Source: Caldithrix abyssi DSM 13497 (GTDB lineage Bacteria > Electryoneota > AABM5-125-24 > Hatepunaeales > Hatepunaeaceae). Taken from it: DNA of 64,000 bases. The stretch lies in the NCBI GenBank assembly GCA_945865405.1, contig CAMBDS010000005.1, positions 52,986 to 116,985 on the forward strand, read 5' to 3'. Positions 44,637 through 53,770 of this stretch are shown here, piece after piece. Both the position numbers and the translations under genes were made by a program. Below the pieces are notes generated by a model. The model had not been told where the DNA came from and searched no databases. It saw only the letters and a list, made by a program, of their open reading frames with translations. The first letter of the stretch is position 1; each line of letters starts with the position of its first letter.

Positions 44637-45124
44637 GAAACGGCTTGCGACTATTTGCGCTGATGTCAATCAACAGCCTGATCTTCGCGACAGACGCACT
44701 CGCTCAATTTGCCTCTCCAGATTCACTTTCAAAGTCATGGTCTGGTGAGCCCGGCCTCTGGCCGCTTGTAAAGCTGCTGCTATTACTCGCTCTGGTACTT
44801 GGGTTGGTCTGGGTCTCGCTCACTGCCCTGAAAAAAGTCGCTGGCAAAGGAGCCGGGTCTCTAAAAGGCGTCGAGATCCTCGGCGGCTTGCCACTTGGCC
44901 CCAGAAGGTCGTTGGTCTTCGTGAAAATCGCCGGGAAAGTCCATATTATCGGAGCGACCGACCAGAACCTAAGCTTGATCGGTCTGATCGAAGATCCCGT
45001 TGAAGTAGCCGATATGTCTCAGGGGGGAGCAAGCGGCACCATGCCCCAATTCAAAGACATCCTCAGCAAATTCACGAAATCCGGCAGTTCGAGCGTCCCG
45101 CGCGGAGGCAGTAGTGATGCCTAA
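44633..45124 (+). CDS. fliO: Flagellar biosynthesis protein FliO
   Basis: FliO helps assemble the FliP export pore. The 163-residue protein has a signal-like N-terminus (SINSLIFATDALA), a membrane helix (LWPLVKLLLLLALVLGLVWV), and a cytoplasmic domain with LKGVEILGGLPLGPRRSLVFVKI (in parts LGPRRSLVFVKI). The GTG start overlaps the fliN stop by 4 bp. Confidence 0.88.
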   Translation: MRNGLRLFALMSINSLIFATDALAQFASPDSLSKSWSGEPGLWPLVKLLLLLALVLGLVWVSLTALKKVAGKGAGSLKGVEILGGLPLGPRRSLVFVKIAGKVHIIGATDQNLSLIGLIEDPVEVADMSQGGASGTMPQFKDILSKFTKSGSSSVPRGGSSDA

Positions 45125-45857
45125 AATCATCCTTTCTGTTCTCATCGGTCTCTTCGCGCCGATGATTGCTTTCGCTCAAACAACAATCCCCAAGGTCACG
45201 CTCGGCATCAGTCAGGGCAGCACCACCGGCGACGTTACAGTGACCCTGCAAGTCCTGTTGATGTTGACTATCCTCTCCCTCGCCCCCTCCATCCTCATCA
45301 TGATGACCTCGTTCACCCGCATCATCGTGATACTCCACTTTTTGCGGCAGGCTATCGGCACTCAATCGATGCCTCCCAACCAGCTTGTTGTCGGTTTGGC
45401 GCTCTTCCTCACGATGTTCGTGATGCAAGGAACTGTCGATCAGATTTACGAAACAGCCTGGAAGCCTTACAAGGCTGGCATGATGAACATTCAGGACGCC
45501 TACAAAACCTCCCAAAAGCCTATCACCGAGTTTATGCTTCGGCAAACGCGGGAAAAAGACCTCGCTCTTTTCGTCAAACTCTCCGGCAGACCCCAACCGG
45601 AAACAGCCGCCGATCTCCCCCTCTCGGTTGTCGTTCCCGGCTTTGCCATCAGCGAACTTCGGACGGCTTTTCAAATCGGCTTCCTGATCTACATGCCCTT
45701 TTTGGTGATTGACATGGTAGTCGCCTCTGTCCTCATGTCGATGGGTATGATGATGTTGCCTCCGGCGATGGTCTCTCTCCCGTTCAAGATTCTTCTCTTT
45801 GTTCTTGTCGATGGATGGTACTTGACCGTAGAAGCTATCGTGAAGGGATTCAAATAG
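45117..45857 (+). CDS. fliP: Flagellar export pore protein FliP
   Basis: FliP forms the export gate with FliQ and FliR. The 246-residue protein has a signal peptide (IILSVLIGLFAPMIAFAQ), then the family signatures PSILIMMTSFTRIIVILHFLRQAIG (in parts MMTSFTRIIVILHFLRQA) and MPPNQL, and C-terminal helices with MGMMMLPPAMVSLPFKILLF. ATG 45117 is preferred over the GTG just before it. Confidence 0.97.
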   Translation: MPKIILSVLIGLFAPMIAFAQTTIPKVTLGISQGSTTGDVTVTLQVLLMLTILSLAPSILIMMTSFTRIIVILHFLRQAIGTQSMPPNQLVVGLALFLTMFVMQGTVDQIYETAWKPYKAGMMNIQDAYKTSQKPITEFMLRQTREKDLALFVKLSGRPQPETAADLPLSVVVPGFAISELRTAFQIGFLIYMPFLVIDMVVASVLMSMGMMMLPPAMVSLPFKILLFVLVDGWYLTVEAIVKGFK

Positions 45858-46127
45858 ATGACGCCTGAATTTGCAACTTGGGTCTGTAAAGAAACTATTT
45901 ACACCGCTCTGATGGTCGCTACGCCGATGCTCCTTGCCGGACTTGTCGTCGGAATAGTGATCAGTCTCTTTCAAGCTGTCACTCAAATTCACGAGATGAC
46001 CCTCACCTTCATTCCCAAAATCCTTGCAGTCGCGACAGTAATGCTCTTCACAATGCCCTGGATGATGCGCGTCGTTCTCGGCTTTACGCGGCATATCTTC
46101 TCGCTCATCGCTTCGCCGGTGATGTAG
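45858..46127 (+). CDS. fliQ: Flagellar export pore protein FliQ
   Basis: This 89-residue protein has two membrane helices: ETIYTALMVATPMLLAGLVVGIV (in parts MVATPMLLAGLVVGIV) and the second containing IPKILAVATVMLF, with the FQAVTQIHEMTLTFIPK loop between. It starts on the base after the fliP stop. Confidence 0.96.
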   Translation: MTPEFATWVCKETIYTALMVATPMLLAGLVVGIVISLFQAVTQIHEMTLTFIPKILAVATVMLFTMPWMMRVVLGFTRHIFSLIASPVM

Positions 46128-46128
46128 C

Positions 46129-46905
46129 TTGCTCGGCTTTGACTGGAATATCATCGAAGGCATGATCCTCGCCTTCATCCGCACAGGCACAGCGATCTCG
46201 CTGATGCCTTTTTTTGGTTACATGGCTGTCCCGCCTCAAGTCAAGATTGCCCTTAGTTTTGTCCTCGCCGTTGTCCTTGCCCCAACCGCCGCGATGTCTA
46301 TCCCTGCCACGATGACCGGAGTTTTGCCCATTGCCGCAGCAGCCGTCAGCGAAGCCATCGTCGGTCTCGCCATCGGAGCAACCACGCTTTTAATCCTGAT
46401 GAGTGCCGATTTTGCCGGGACACTGATCGGCTTACAAATGGGTTTTTCGTCGGTCACCCTCTTTGATCCACAGGCTGGCGAAGAAGTCTCGATCATAGGC
46501 CGTCTCGAGTCGATGCTCGCCCTGATAATCTTCATCTCCCTCGACGGACATCACATGCTGTTGAACGCCTTGGGGGGGTCGTTCTCGTCGATTCCGTTGG
46601 GAGGCGGGGTATTCACCGGGCAATCTGCTCTTCTCTTTGGAAGGCTCACCGCTGAGGTCTTCGTCATAGCGGTAAAACTTGCCGCCCCCGTACTGGCGAT
46701 ACTGCTATTGACTGAAATTGCGATGGGATTTGTTTCGCGAGCTATGCCGCAGATGAACGTCTTCGCTGACTCATTCCCGTTAAAAATCGGCATCGGACTA
46801 ATATCAATGGCAGTTACCTGGCCACTCTTTGTTTATGTATTATCAAAGAGTTTCAACCTTTACGGCAAGTCCCTCACCCAGTTAATTGGGATGATGGGTC
46901 CGTAA
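46129..46905 (+). CDS. fliR: Flagellar export pore protein FliR
   Basis: FliR completes the FliPQR export gate. The TTG start at 46129 gives 258 residues with about six membrane helices, including MPFFGYMAVPPQVKI, FAGTLIGLQMGFS, and a C-terminal AMPQMNVFADSFPLKI segment that is highly typical. The gene begins one base after the fliQ stop. Confidence 0.95.
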   Translation: MLGFDWNIIEGMILAFIRTGTAISLMPFFGYMAVPPQVKIALSFVLAVVLAPTAAMSIPATMTGVLPIAAAAVSEAIVGLAIGATTLLILMSADFAGTLIGLQMGFSSVTLFDPQAGEEVSIIGRLESMLALIIFISLDGHHMLLNALGGSFSSIPLGGGVFTGQSALLFGRLTAEVFVIAVKLAAPVLAILLLTEIAMGFVSRAMPQMNVFADSFPLKIGIGLISMAVTWPLFVYVLSKSFNLYGKSLTQLIGMMGP

Positions 46906-46926
46906 CTCACTCTCTCCCCGCTTTTC

Positions 46927-46942
46927 TTGCACACTATTTGCT
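46927..46942 (+). promoter_or_regulatory. Weak sigma-54-like site upstream of flhB
   Basis: TTGCAC and TTGC lie in the 95-bp gap before flhB with the right spacing, but the -24 doublet is TG instead of GG. It may be a decayed or chance site. Confidence 0.25.
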
Positions 46943-47000
46943 ATTTCTTACGCAAATCATTCCCCCTATCAATAACTTCTCACGAGACATCTGAACCCTA

Positions 47001-48065
47001 ATGGCTGACAATTTTCAGGATAAAACTGAAAAACCGACAGGAAAACGCGTGTCGGAAGCTCGCAAGCAAGGCAACGTCGCAAAATCTCAAGACCTTTGCG
47101 CCGCCATATCCATGCTTGCCGGTTCAGTCGGGTTGATGATTTTCGGTCCGGGAATGGTCGATCAGTTAAAAGCATCCTTTGTTTACATTATCACGCACCT
47201 ATTTGATATCCAATTGACGTCCGATACAGTCCCCGAATTACTCCTCGTGTCCCTCTCTTTTTCCTTCCAACTACTAATGCCTTTCCTCTTCACGCTGATG
47301 ATCGCCGGAGTTGCCTCGCACGTCCTTCAGACAGGTTTTTTCTTTGCGGAAGAAGCACTTCAGCCCAAGTTATCCAACCTCAACCCGTTGAATGGATTAA
47401 AGAAAATCTTTTCCTCACGAGGGATGATTGAGCTGGTAAAGGGGGCAATCAAGCTGATCATTGTCGGTTGGATTGGATATATTACTGTGAAGGGTTATAT
47501 CCCGAGCATGATCCCCTTAATGGATGAGGAAATCGGTCAACTGATTGCCGCTATTGGACATTTTTCCCTAAAACTTGCCTTAAGGCTCACTCTTGCCTTC
47601 GCAATTTTAGCAATTCTCGATTTCGGTTTTCAGAAGTGGAAGTACTTGCAAGAGCTGATGATGACCAAGCAGGAGATAAAAGAGGAGTTCCGCCAAATGG
47701 AGGGTGACCCGCAAATCAAAGGCAAAATTCGCCAGCTCCAAATCCAGACAAGTATGAACCTTATGATTAAAAAAATCCCCGAAGCCGACGTCATCCTCGC
47801 CAACCCCACACATTTCGCAGTAGCACTTAGATACGACCCCGTCACCATGCGCGCCCCTATGGTCATCGCTAAAGGAAAGAACAAAATTGCTGAGCGCATC
47901 AAGCAGATCGCTCGCGACAACGGCATCCCTGTCGTCGAGGAACCTGAGCTTGCCCGCGCCTTGTACAAAGCCGCTGAGGTCGGACAGGAAGTCCCCTACG
48001 AACTTTTCCAAGCGGTCGCCGAAGTACTGGCATTGGTGTACCGGATAAAGAAAAAGGCGGCGTAG
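47001..48065 (+). CDS. flhB: Flagellar export switch protein FlhB
   Basis: FlhB controls the export specificity switch with FliK. The 354-residue protein begins KTEKPTGKRVSEARKQGNVAKS, in parts EKPTGKRVSEARKQG, with four membrane helices and a cytoplasmic domain with the self-cleavage site NPTH at 268-271. flhA normally follows directly; here a two-gene minus-strand insertion separates them. Confidence 0.97.
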   Translation: MADNFQDKTEKPTGKRVSEARKQGNVAKSQDLCAAISMLAGSVGLMIFGPGMVDQLKASFVYIITHLFDIQLTSDTVPELLLVSLSFSFQLLMPFLFTLMIAGVASHVLQTGFFFAEEALQPKLSNLNPLNGLKKIFSSRGMIELVKGAIKLIIVGWIGYITVKGYIPSMIPLMDEEIGQLIAAIGHFSLKLALRLTLAFAILAILDFGFQKWKYLQELMMTKQEIKEEFRQMEGDPQIKGKIRQLQIQTSMNLMIKKIPEADVILANPTHFAVALRYDPVTMRAPMVIAKGKNKIAERIKQIARDNGIPVVEEPELARALYKAAEVGQEVPYELFQAVAEVLALVYRIKKKAA

Positions 48066-48075
48066 TGCTCGTAAC

Positions 48076-48783
48076 TTATTCCTTGAGAGTTTTGATCACG
48101 TATTGGTCAAACATATCCAAGAATTGATCTTCATAAAGGTAATTAAGGTGCTGTAAATTCCATAGTCCAGATTGTCGAATTCGCAGATCCGGACTTGCTT
48201 GTCCTAACCATTTGGTAGAAGGTGGATCGATTATTTCATCTGAGTTTCCTGCTAACAATCCAATTAGATTTCTCTCTAAATAAGCCCGATGACTTGATGT
48301 GCCTGCGTCATCATCGATTTTTAGCCAGAGCACGCTCATTGATCCAATATGCTCCGAGACTCTTCTTTCCAAGATGCTTTCTAAATCACGAGTACTCCGA
48401 TCCGCAGTTGGTCCGATACTCCACGTAGCGATAGATGTGTCGGGCTCTCTAACTGAAATTGCTCGACCAACATGCAATCTAAAGATCGAACCTCTATGAT
48501 TCCCCGATCCATTTGATGAACCGCGATGCGTTCTGAGACGATTCCAAAGCGTTGCTTTCGATCCATAGCTTACTGCATGGGTTCCAATCCTAACGACTCG
48601 TAACTCGTTAGAATTCAATCTGTATTCTCCTTGTTCAAAAATGAAATATACTCCACGTCGTGGCCAATTCTGTTTTCCGGTTGTGTCGGAAATCTTTCGT
48701 TTGCCACCCAAGCCTTCTTCTAATACTCCGAGAGATCTATATAATCGCTCCATGGCATCAAATCTTTGTGATTGATCTGTCAT
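48076..48783 (-). CDS. Divergent GIY-YIG-like protein in a two-gene insertion
   Basis: The protein is 235 residues from ATG 48783, which overlaps the DUF6884 stop as ATGA with AAGGAG just upstream. A GIY-YIG-like core is suggested by GVYFIFEQGE, RVVRIGTHAV, LWNRLRTHRG and a later E-rich segment with a possible catalytic Glu (ERNLIGLL). It ends just 10 bp from the flhB stop on the opposite strand. I do not recognise a named family. A nuclease acting with DUF6884 in defence or DNA modification is inference. Confidence 0.6.
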   Translation of the reverse strand: MTDQSQRFDAMERLYRSLGVLEEGLGGKRKISDTTGKQNWPRRGVYFIFEQGEYRLNSNELRVVRIGTHAVSYGSKATLWNRLRTHRGSSNGSGNHRGSIFRLHVGRAISVREPDTSIATWSIGPTADRSTRDLESILERRVSEHIGSMSVLWLKIDDDAGTSSHRAYLERNLIGLLAGNSDEIIDPPSTKWLGQASPDLRIRQSGLWNLQHLNYLYEDQFLDMFDQYVIKTLKE

Positions 48784-49196
48784 AAGTTCTCCTTCAACCA
48801 ACGCTTTTGTTCTCCTTGCTTCAGACCTTCCATTGGAATGCAAATTTCACAGCCAAAGTTTCTTATTCGATCGACAAGAAATTCACGATAGTCCAGTCCG
48901 GCGAGTAAAATCACCTGATCTGTTGATTGTAAATTACAGACAAGTTTTCCCCATACTGTTTCTGCCCACTTGCCTCGTAAATCAATTGGCATCCCTTTAA
49001 GTGTTTTTTCATAGGGACTTATAATGTCTCTTGGACTTAACAATTCGTATTTTGCTGAGAGTATATACCATTCGTCACAACGACTTTCTACATATAACTT
49101 CATTTTCTTAAAAAAGTCCGAGTTGTAAAGTTCTTTTGCTTCTGCTTTGTACGGAAGTTTGGTTTTGACGCATGATATTAATCCAATCTTGCGCAT
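48780..49196 (-). CDS. DUF6884 domain protein
   Basis: The 138-residue protein matches the DUF6884 pattern: IGLISCVKTKLPYKA at the N-terminus with a conserved Cys and Lys, ELYNSDFFKKMKLYVE, DEWYILSAKYELLSP, then IISPYEKTL and WAETVWGKL. Such proteins occur in accessory regions and resemble part of the YaaA/tRNA-guanine family fold; no activity is assigned that I know of. ATG 49196 follows GGAGG. It is the first gene of the insertion with its own promoter. Confidence 0.75.
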   Translation of the reverse strand: MRKIGLISCVKTKLPYKAEAKELYNSDFFKKMKLYVESRCDEWYILSAKYELLSPRDIISPYEKTLKGMPIDLRGKWAETVWGKLVCNLQSTDQVILLAGLDYREFLVDRIRNFGCEICIPMEGLKQGEQKRWLKENL

Positions 49197-49245
49197 GAGA
49201 GCCTCCTATATTAAATTTAAGGGTTGTTTGACGAATATTGATCCT

Positions 49246-49274
49246 AATATAGGAACTGTCCAACAGCAGGACAA
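49246..49274 (-). promoter_or_regulatory. Candidate promoter and operator of the DUF6884/GIY-YIG pair
   Basis: On the minus strand TTGTCC, a 17-base spacer and TATATT lie about 50 bases before the DUF6884 ATG. The -10 overlaps a TCCTA-TAT-TAGGA palindrome that could be an operator. Confidence 0.45.
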
Positions 49275-49412
49275 GAAATTTTCACCAAACTTTAGTAAAA
49301 TCTTCCCCCCTCCCGTAGTCAAATTTCACCTTTCTTTAACCCATACCGCAACTTCCCTTCATTTTCTCTTTATTTACCCTTGCCTTTCTCAAATCCACTT
49401 GTTATCTTTCTC

Positions 49413-49428
49413 TGGCATAACGGTTGCT
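49413..49428 (+). promoter_or_regulatory. Sigma-54 (-24/-12) promoter upstream of flhA
   Basis: TGGCAT and TTGC have ten bases between GG and GC, 85 bases before the flhA TTG start. It lies in the 316-bp gap between the inserted DUF6884 gene and flhA and gives flhA an independent promoter. The gap holds no other gene that I can support. Confidence 0.72.
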
Positions 49429-49512
49429 TATAGCTACGTCTGAGTGGCGAATCGACTGGAAATTCGGCAGTAATTGCCCCAATTTCCTCTTACTAACCCC
49501 GGACGGAGAAAT

Positions 49513-51591
49513 TTGAGCGACGATTTATACCCGGCTAATCCGTTTTTAGATAAGCTGACCCATCGGGCCGACATCATTGTCAGTGTTGCCGTCATCGGCA
49601 TCCTGCTCCTGATGATCTTCCCGGTGCCATACTTTCTTCTTGACGTATTGCTCGCTCTCAACATTGCGATCTCATTGATCGTGCTGTTGATGGCGCTCTA
49701 TACTGTCGAGCCGCTCCAGTTCTCGGTCTTTCCGGGGATGTTGCTCGTCCTGACTCTATTCAGGCTAAGTCTAAACGTCGCCTCAACACGCTTGATTCTT
49801 GCAGATGGCTATGCCGGTGATGTCATCCAATCATTCGGTGGCTTCGTAGTTCGCGGCAATTACGTCGTCGGACTAATCATCTTCATTATCCTTGTCGTGA
49901 TTAACTTCGTCGTAATCACCAAGGGTTCAGGTCGTATCGCGGAGGTAGCGGCAAGGTTTACCCTCGACGCCATGCCCGGCAAGCAAATGGCTATCGACGC
50001 CGACATGAATAACGGCTTGATTGACGAAAAAGAAGCTCGCAAACGCCGCGAAAAAATATCGCACGAAGCTGACTTCTACGGAGCGATGGACGGTGCGGCA
50101 AAGTTCGTTCGCGGAGACGCCGTAGCAGGTATATTGATAACAATCGTCAATATCGTCGGCGGGCTTATCATCGGTGTCGCTCAGCGAGGCATGCCCATCC
50201 TTGATGCGCTCCAGGCTTATACCTTGCTCACAATTGGTGACGGTCTTGTTACTCAAATCCCTGCGTTGATCGTCTCAACTGGCGCAGGTATGCTCGTTTC
50301 GCGAGCCGCTTCCGAGTCTCATCTCGGCAAGGACCTCACCAACCAGCTCCTTTTCAACCCCAAAGCGATTGCAATTGCTTCGGGAGTTTTGCTGTTCTTT
50401 GCACTTGTTCCGGGACTTCCAACACTGCCATTCCTCCTCCTCGCCGGCTCAACAGGCTACCTCGCCGTGATGACCCGTCGCGGATCGAAAGAAGGCGCGA
50501 GGCTGGCGACGGTCGCATCCAAAGTCGTCACGAAGCCCGAAGAGAAAATCACCGACTACCTCCACGTCGATCCTCTCGAGCTGGAGATCGGGTATGCCCT
50601 TATTCCGCTTGTCGATAAAGATCAGAACGGTGACCTTATCAACCGCATCGCCGTAATTCGCAAGCAACAGGCTCTGGAGATGGGGATCATCATCCCCCCG
50701 GTTCGTATCCGCGACAACCTCCAGCTTAAACCGAACGACTATGTCGTCAAGGTTCGTGGCAACGAAGTCGCCCGTGGTGACCTGAGGCTGGGTAGCTTCC
50801 TCGCTCTCAATCCCGGCACGGCAACCGGTAAGGTGAAGGGCATCGCCACCCGCGAACCGACTTACGGACTGCCAGCCCTTTGGATTTCCGATAATGACCG
50901 CGACCTTGCCGAGAACTACGGCTACACCGTAGTCGAACCAGCCGCAGTTCTGGCTACTCATCTGGTTGAGATTATCAACCGCAACGCCTATAAGATTCTC
51001 GCTCGCGAAGATGCCAAAAAGCTTCTCGATAACCTTAAGACAACGTCACCATCGGTAGTTGATGATCTTATCCCTGCTGTCCTGACGCTTGGCACCGCCC
51101 ATAAGATCTTGCAAAAGCTCCTGAAGGAAGGCGTCCCGATCCGCGATCTGGCAGTCATCATGGAGACACTCGGTGACTGGGCGCTGCACACAAAAGATCC
51201 CGATTTGCTGACCGAATATGTCCGTTATGCCCTCGCTCCAACAATCAACGAGCGTTTCGCCGAAGACGACGGGAAAATTTACGCAATCACCCTTGATCCC
51301 CAGTTGGAAGCCGCTATTGCCGACGAAGTTCAGCGTTCCCAGAATCGCGGTTTAGGCGGTTTGGCACTTGCACCCAAACTTATTAACGCAATCTATCGTC
51401 AAATGATTAAGGCGACTGACCAATGTACACAGGCTGGCAGACGACCGATAGTCGTTTGCTCACCGACGGTTAGAGCCTCATTCCACCGGTTACTCGAACC
51501 AGTTATGCCTAATGTGACGGTCTTATCTTATGGCGAACTACTAGTCAATACCCAGATCGAATCGACCGTATCGATTGGGATGGATGGGTGA
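49513..51591 (+). CDS. flhA: Flagellar export protein FlhA
   Basis: FlhA is the nonameric core of the export gate. The likely TTG start at 49513 follows GGAG and gives 692 residues, the family length. Eight N-terminal membrane helices are visible, with the FHIPEP-type region seen as RFTLDAMPGKQMAIDADMN (in parts LDAMPGKQMAIDADMN) and EADFYGAMDGAAKFVRGDA. The C-terminal cytoplasmic domain follows (PVRIRDNLQL, TLGDWA). It lies downstream of the insertion. Confidence 0.96.
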   Translation: MSDDLYPANPFLDKLTHRADIIVSVAVIGILLLMIFPVPYFLLDVLLALNIAISLIVLLMALYTVEPLQFSVFPGMLLVLTLFRLSLNVASTRLILADGYAGDVIQSFGGFVVRGNYVVGLIIFIILVVINFVVITKGSGRIAEVAARFTLDAMPGKQMAIDADMNNGLIDEKEARKRREKISHEADFYGAMDGAAKFVRGDAVAGILITIVNIVGGLIIGVAQRGMPILDALQAYTLLTIGDGLVTQIPALIVSTGAGMLVSRAASESHLGKDLTNQLLFNPKAIAIASGVLLFFALVPGLPTLPFLLLAGSTGYLAVMTRRGSKEGARLATVASKVVTKPEEKITDYLHVDPLELEIGYALIPLVDKDQNGDLINRIAVIRKQQALEMGIIIPPVRIRDNLQLKPNDYVVKVRGNEVARGDLRLGSFLALNPGTATGKVKGIATREPTYGLPALWISDNDRDLAENYGYTVVEPAAVLATHLVEIINRNAYKILAREDAKKLLDNLKTTSPSVVDDLIPAVLTLGTAHKILQKLLKEGVPIRDLAVIMETLGDWALHTKDPDLLTEYVRYALAPTINERFAEDDGKIYAITLDPQLEAAIADEVQRSQNRGLGGLALAPKLINAIYRQMIKATDQCTQAGRRPIVVCSPTVRASFHRLLEPVMPNVTVLSYGELLVNTQIESTVSIGMDG

Positions 51592-51666
51592 CCAGCGGTC
51601 ATTTGTTGGTACTGTTCGAATATTCTGAACGATCCCAAGTAACACTCTCTCACAAAGCAGATATTT

Positions 51667-52878
51667 TTGAACGTCCGTAAATTCGTCGCTCCGACCATCG
51701 TCGAAGCACTTGCTGATATAAAAAGGGAGTTGGGTGACGACGCCGTCATCCTACGCACCAAAACTGTCCGCAAATCGGGAGTCATGGCATTTCTTGCCAA
51801 GGACGGGGTTGAGGTCATGGCAGCTTCACCCGACCGGAACCCTCTCGATAGCCCCGCAGTTGTCGAGCAAGTCGCTGAAATTCGTCGCCGCCTCGAAAGT
51901 CGCCCGACCGATTCGGCAATGGGCGATCTAAAGGATGAATTAAGCGAATTAAAGGGTCATCTTCGCGAGATCGCCGATCAGGTCAAGTACGAACGCATGC
52001 CGACACTGCCGCCGCTTCTGGCCGATAAATACCGGGTCCTGATTAATAGCGGCGTCGACACCCACACAGCCATTGAGATCACCGAGCAGATCAACCTCGC
52101 TTATAGTGGCGAAAATTTAGAAAACGAAGAGCTTATCCGCAAAGAGCTGATTGAGCGGATTGCTAAAAAAATTAAGGTTCGCCACCCTGAGCAAAAAAAG
52201 CAGGACCGCGCCAAAGTAATCGCCTTGATCGGCCCGACTGGGGTCGGCAAGACGACAACACTTGCAAAGCTTGCGACGAGTTACCGGTTCTGGGGCGGAT
52301 CAGACACAGCAATAGTCTCAGCCGACACCTACCGAGTTGCAGCTCTCGAACAGATCAAGACCTTCGCCGCCATTGCCGGCTTGCCAATGGAAGCGGTCTA
52401 TCAGCCCGCCGCAATGCCCACAGCTTTGGCAAGGCATTATCACCGTGACGCGCTTTTCGTCGATACTCCCGGAAGATCGCAATCAGACGGACAAAAATTG
52501 GAAGAATTAGCGGCTTTTCTTGATGCCGCAGAAACCGACGAGCGGCTTCTCTGCCTCTCGATTAACACCCGAATTGAAGACCAACTCGATATTATTGAAA
52601 GATACAGCAGGCTAAATCCAACAGGATTAATCTTCACAAAATTGGACGATAGCCGCCATCCCGGAGGATTACTGACCGTCGCCGAACGTTCTCAGATACC
52701 TCTCACGTACTTGACCTGTGGACAAAATGTGCCTGACGATCTGGTCGCCGCCGATCCGTTCAGGCTCGCCAAGCTTTTCCTTAGCCCAAGCGTTTACGGT
52801 CGTCAATTGCAGGAGCGGTTCGAATCGTGGATATCTGCCGATGAATTACGAGCACGAGGAGGCACTGATGGTAGATGA
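51667..52878 (+). CDS. flhF: Flagellar GTPase FlhF
   Basis: FlhF is an SRP-family GTPase that places flagella. The 403-residue protein has a basic/coiled B-domain and an NG domain with G1 GPTGVGKTTTLAKLA, VSADTYRVAALEQIK, DTPGRSQSD and TKLDDS. A TTG start at 51667 follows 75 bp after flhA. The B domain is variable, as usual. The G-domain Asp/Gly of DTPG is intact. Confidence 0.95.
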   Translation: MNVRKFVAPTIVEALADIKRELGDDAVILRTKTVRKSGVMAFLAKDGVEVMAASPDRNPLDSPAVVEQVAEIRRRLESRPTDSAMGDLKDELSELKGHLREIADQVKYERMPTLPPLLADKYRVLINSGVDTHTAIEITEQINLAYSGENLENEELIRKELIERIAKKIKVRHPEQKKQDRAKVIALIGPTGVGKTTTLAKLATSYRFWGGSDTAIVSADTYRVAALEQIKTFAAIAGLPMEAVYQPAAMPTALARHYHRDALFVDTPGRSQSDGQKLEELAAFLDAAETDERLLCLSINTRIEDQLDIIERYSRLNPTGLIFTKLDDSRHPGGLLTVAERSQIPLTYLTCGQNVPDDLVAADPFRLAKLFLSPSVYGRQLQERFESWISADELRARGGTDGR

Positions 52879-53770
52879 ACAAATTCTAAACCTGCGACGT
52901 CAGCGCGAAACTGAACGCCGCACAGGACTTCTACGCCCTCTCGACGAATCGAGAGGCGGTCTTCGCATCACCGTCACCAGCGGTAAGGGTGGCGTCGGTA
53001 AATCAAACTTTGCCTTGAATACAGCTATCGCTATGGCTGGGTTCGGCAAAAAAGTACTCCTTGTCGATGCCGATACTAACCTCGCCAACCTCGACCTTTT
53101 ACTCGGCATTGCTCCCAAATACAATCTTGCCGACGTCGTCACCGGCAACAAAACCATGAAAGAGATCGTCTTCCCTGGCCCTGGCGGTATCGACATTCTT
53201 CCCGGTGCATCTGGCGACATCTTCATGCTTGGTCTCGATGAGCAGGTAGAAAACAGACTTCTCGACAGTTTTACCGAATTGGAAGAAGATCACGACGTCA
53301 TCATCATCGACACTGGTGCAGGTCTCTCCCGACAGATCATCTCCTATGCAGTCTCTGCCGACGATGTTGTGATCGTCACAAGTCAGGAGCCGACATCCCG
53401 CGCCGATGCGTACGCGATGATTAAGATCATTTCGCAACACCGTCCTACGCTCCCGATCCATCTGTTGGTCAATATGGTCCGCTCGGCAGATCAGGCGATG
53501 GACGTCTATGACGGCTTAAATCTCGTCGTTCAAACATTCTTGAAATTTTCAGTAAAGTACCTCGGCTACATCCCGTTCGACCCGAACGTTATGGCATCGG
53601 TAGCGACTCAAAAACCTCTGATGATCGAACACCCCCGCTCTTCGGCAGCTGTAGCAATTCGTATGACTGCTCACAAATTGCTACGAGGCATCAACGCCCC
53701 GCCTTCCGAAGAAAAAGAGTCTCTGTTAAGTCGTATGTTCAACGCAAGAGAACGTGATGTTGGCAGATAA
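52868..53770 (+). CDS. flhG: MinD-like ATPase FlhG/FleN
   Basis: FlhG partners FlhF and limits flagellar number. I take the ATG at 52868 after GAGGAGGCACTG, overlapping flhF by 11 bp, for 300 residues. The deviant Walker A is TSGKGGVGKSNF, with DADTNLANLDLLLG and DTGAGLSRQ. An activation helix is seen at the N-terminus (EQILNLRRQRE). A longer frame upstream has no homology. Confidence 0.95.
   Translation: MVDEQILNLRRQRETERRTGLLRPLDESRGGLRITVTSGKGGVGKSNFALNTAIAMAGFGKKVLLVDADTNLANLDLLLGIAPKYNLADVVTGNKTMKEIVFPGPGGIDILPGASGDIFMLGLDEQVENRLLDSFTELEEDHDVIIIDTGAGLSRQIISYAVSADDVVIVTSQEPTSRADAYAMIKIISQHRPTLPIHLLVNMVRSADQAMDVYDGLNLVVQTFLKFSVKYLGYIPFDPNVMASVATQKPLMIEHPRSSAAVAIRMTAHKLLRGINAPPSEEKESLLSRMFNARERDVGR

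Noticed and set aside
45072..46190. Long minus-strand frame (372 codons) antisense to fliP/fliQ
   Set aside because: It is rich in His, Asp, Glu and Lys with no domain, and the plus strand encodes clear export-gate proteins. It is a shadow of codon bias.
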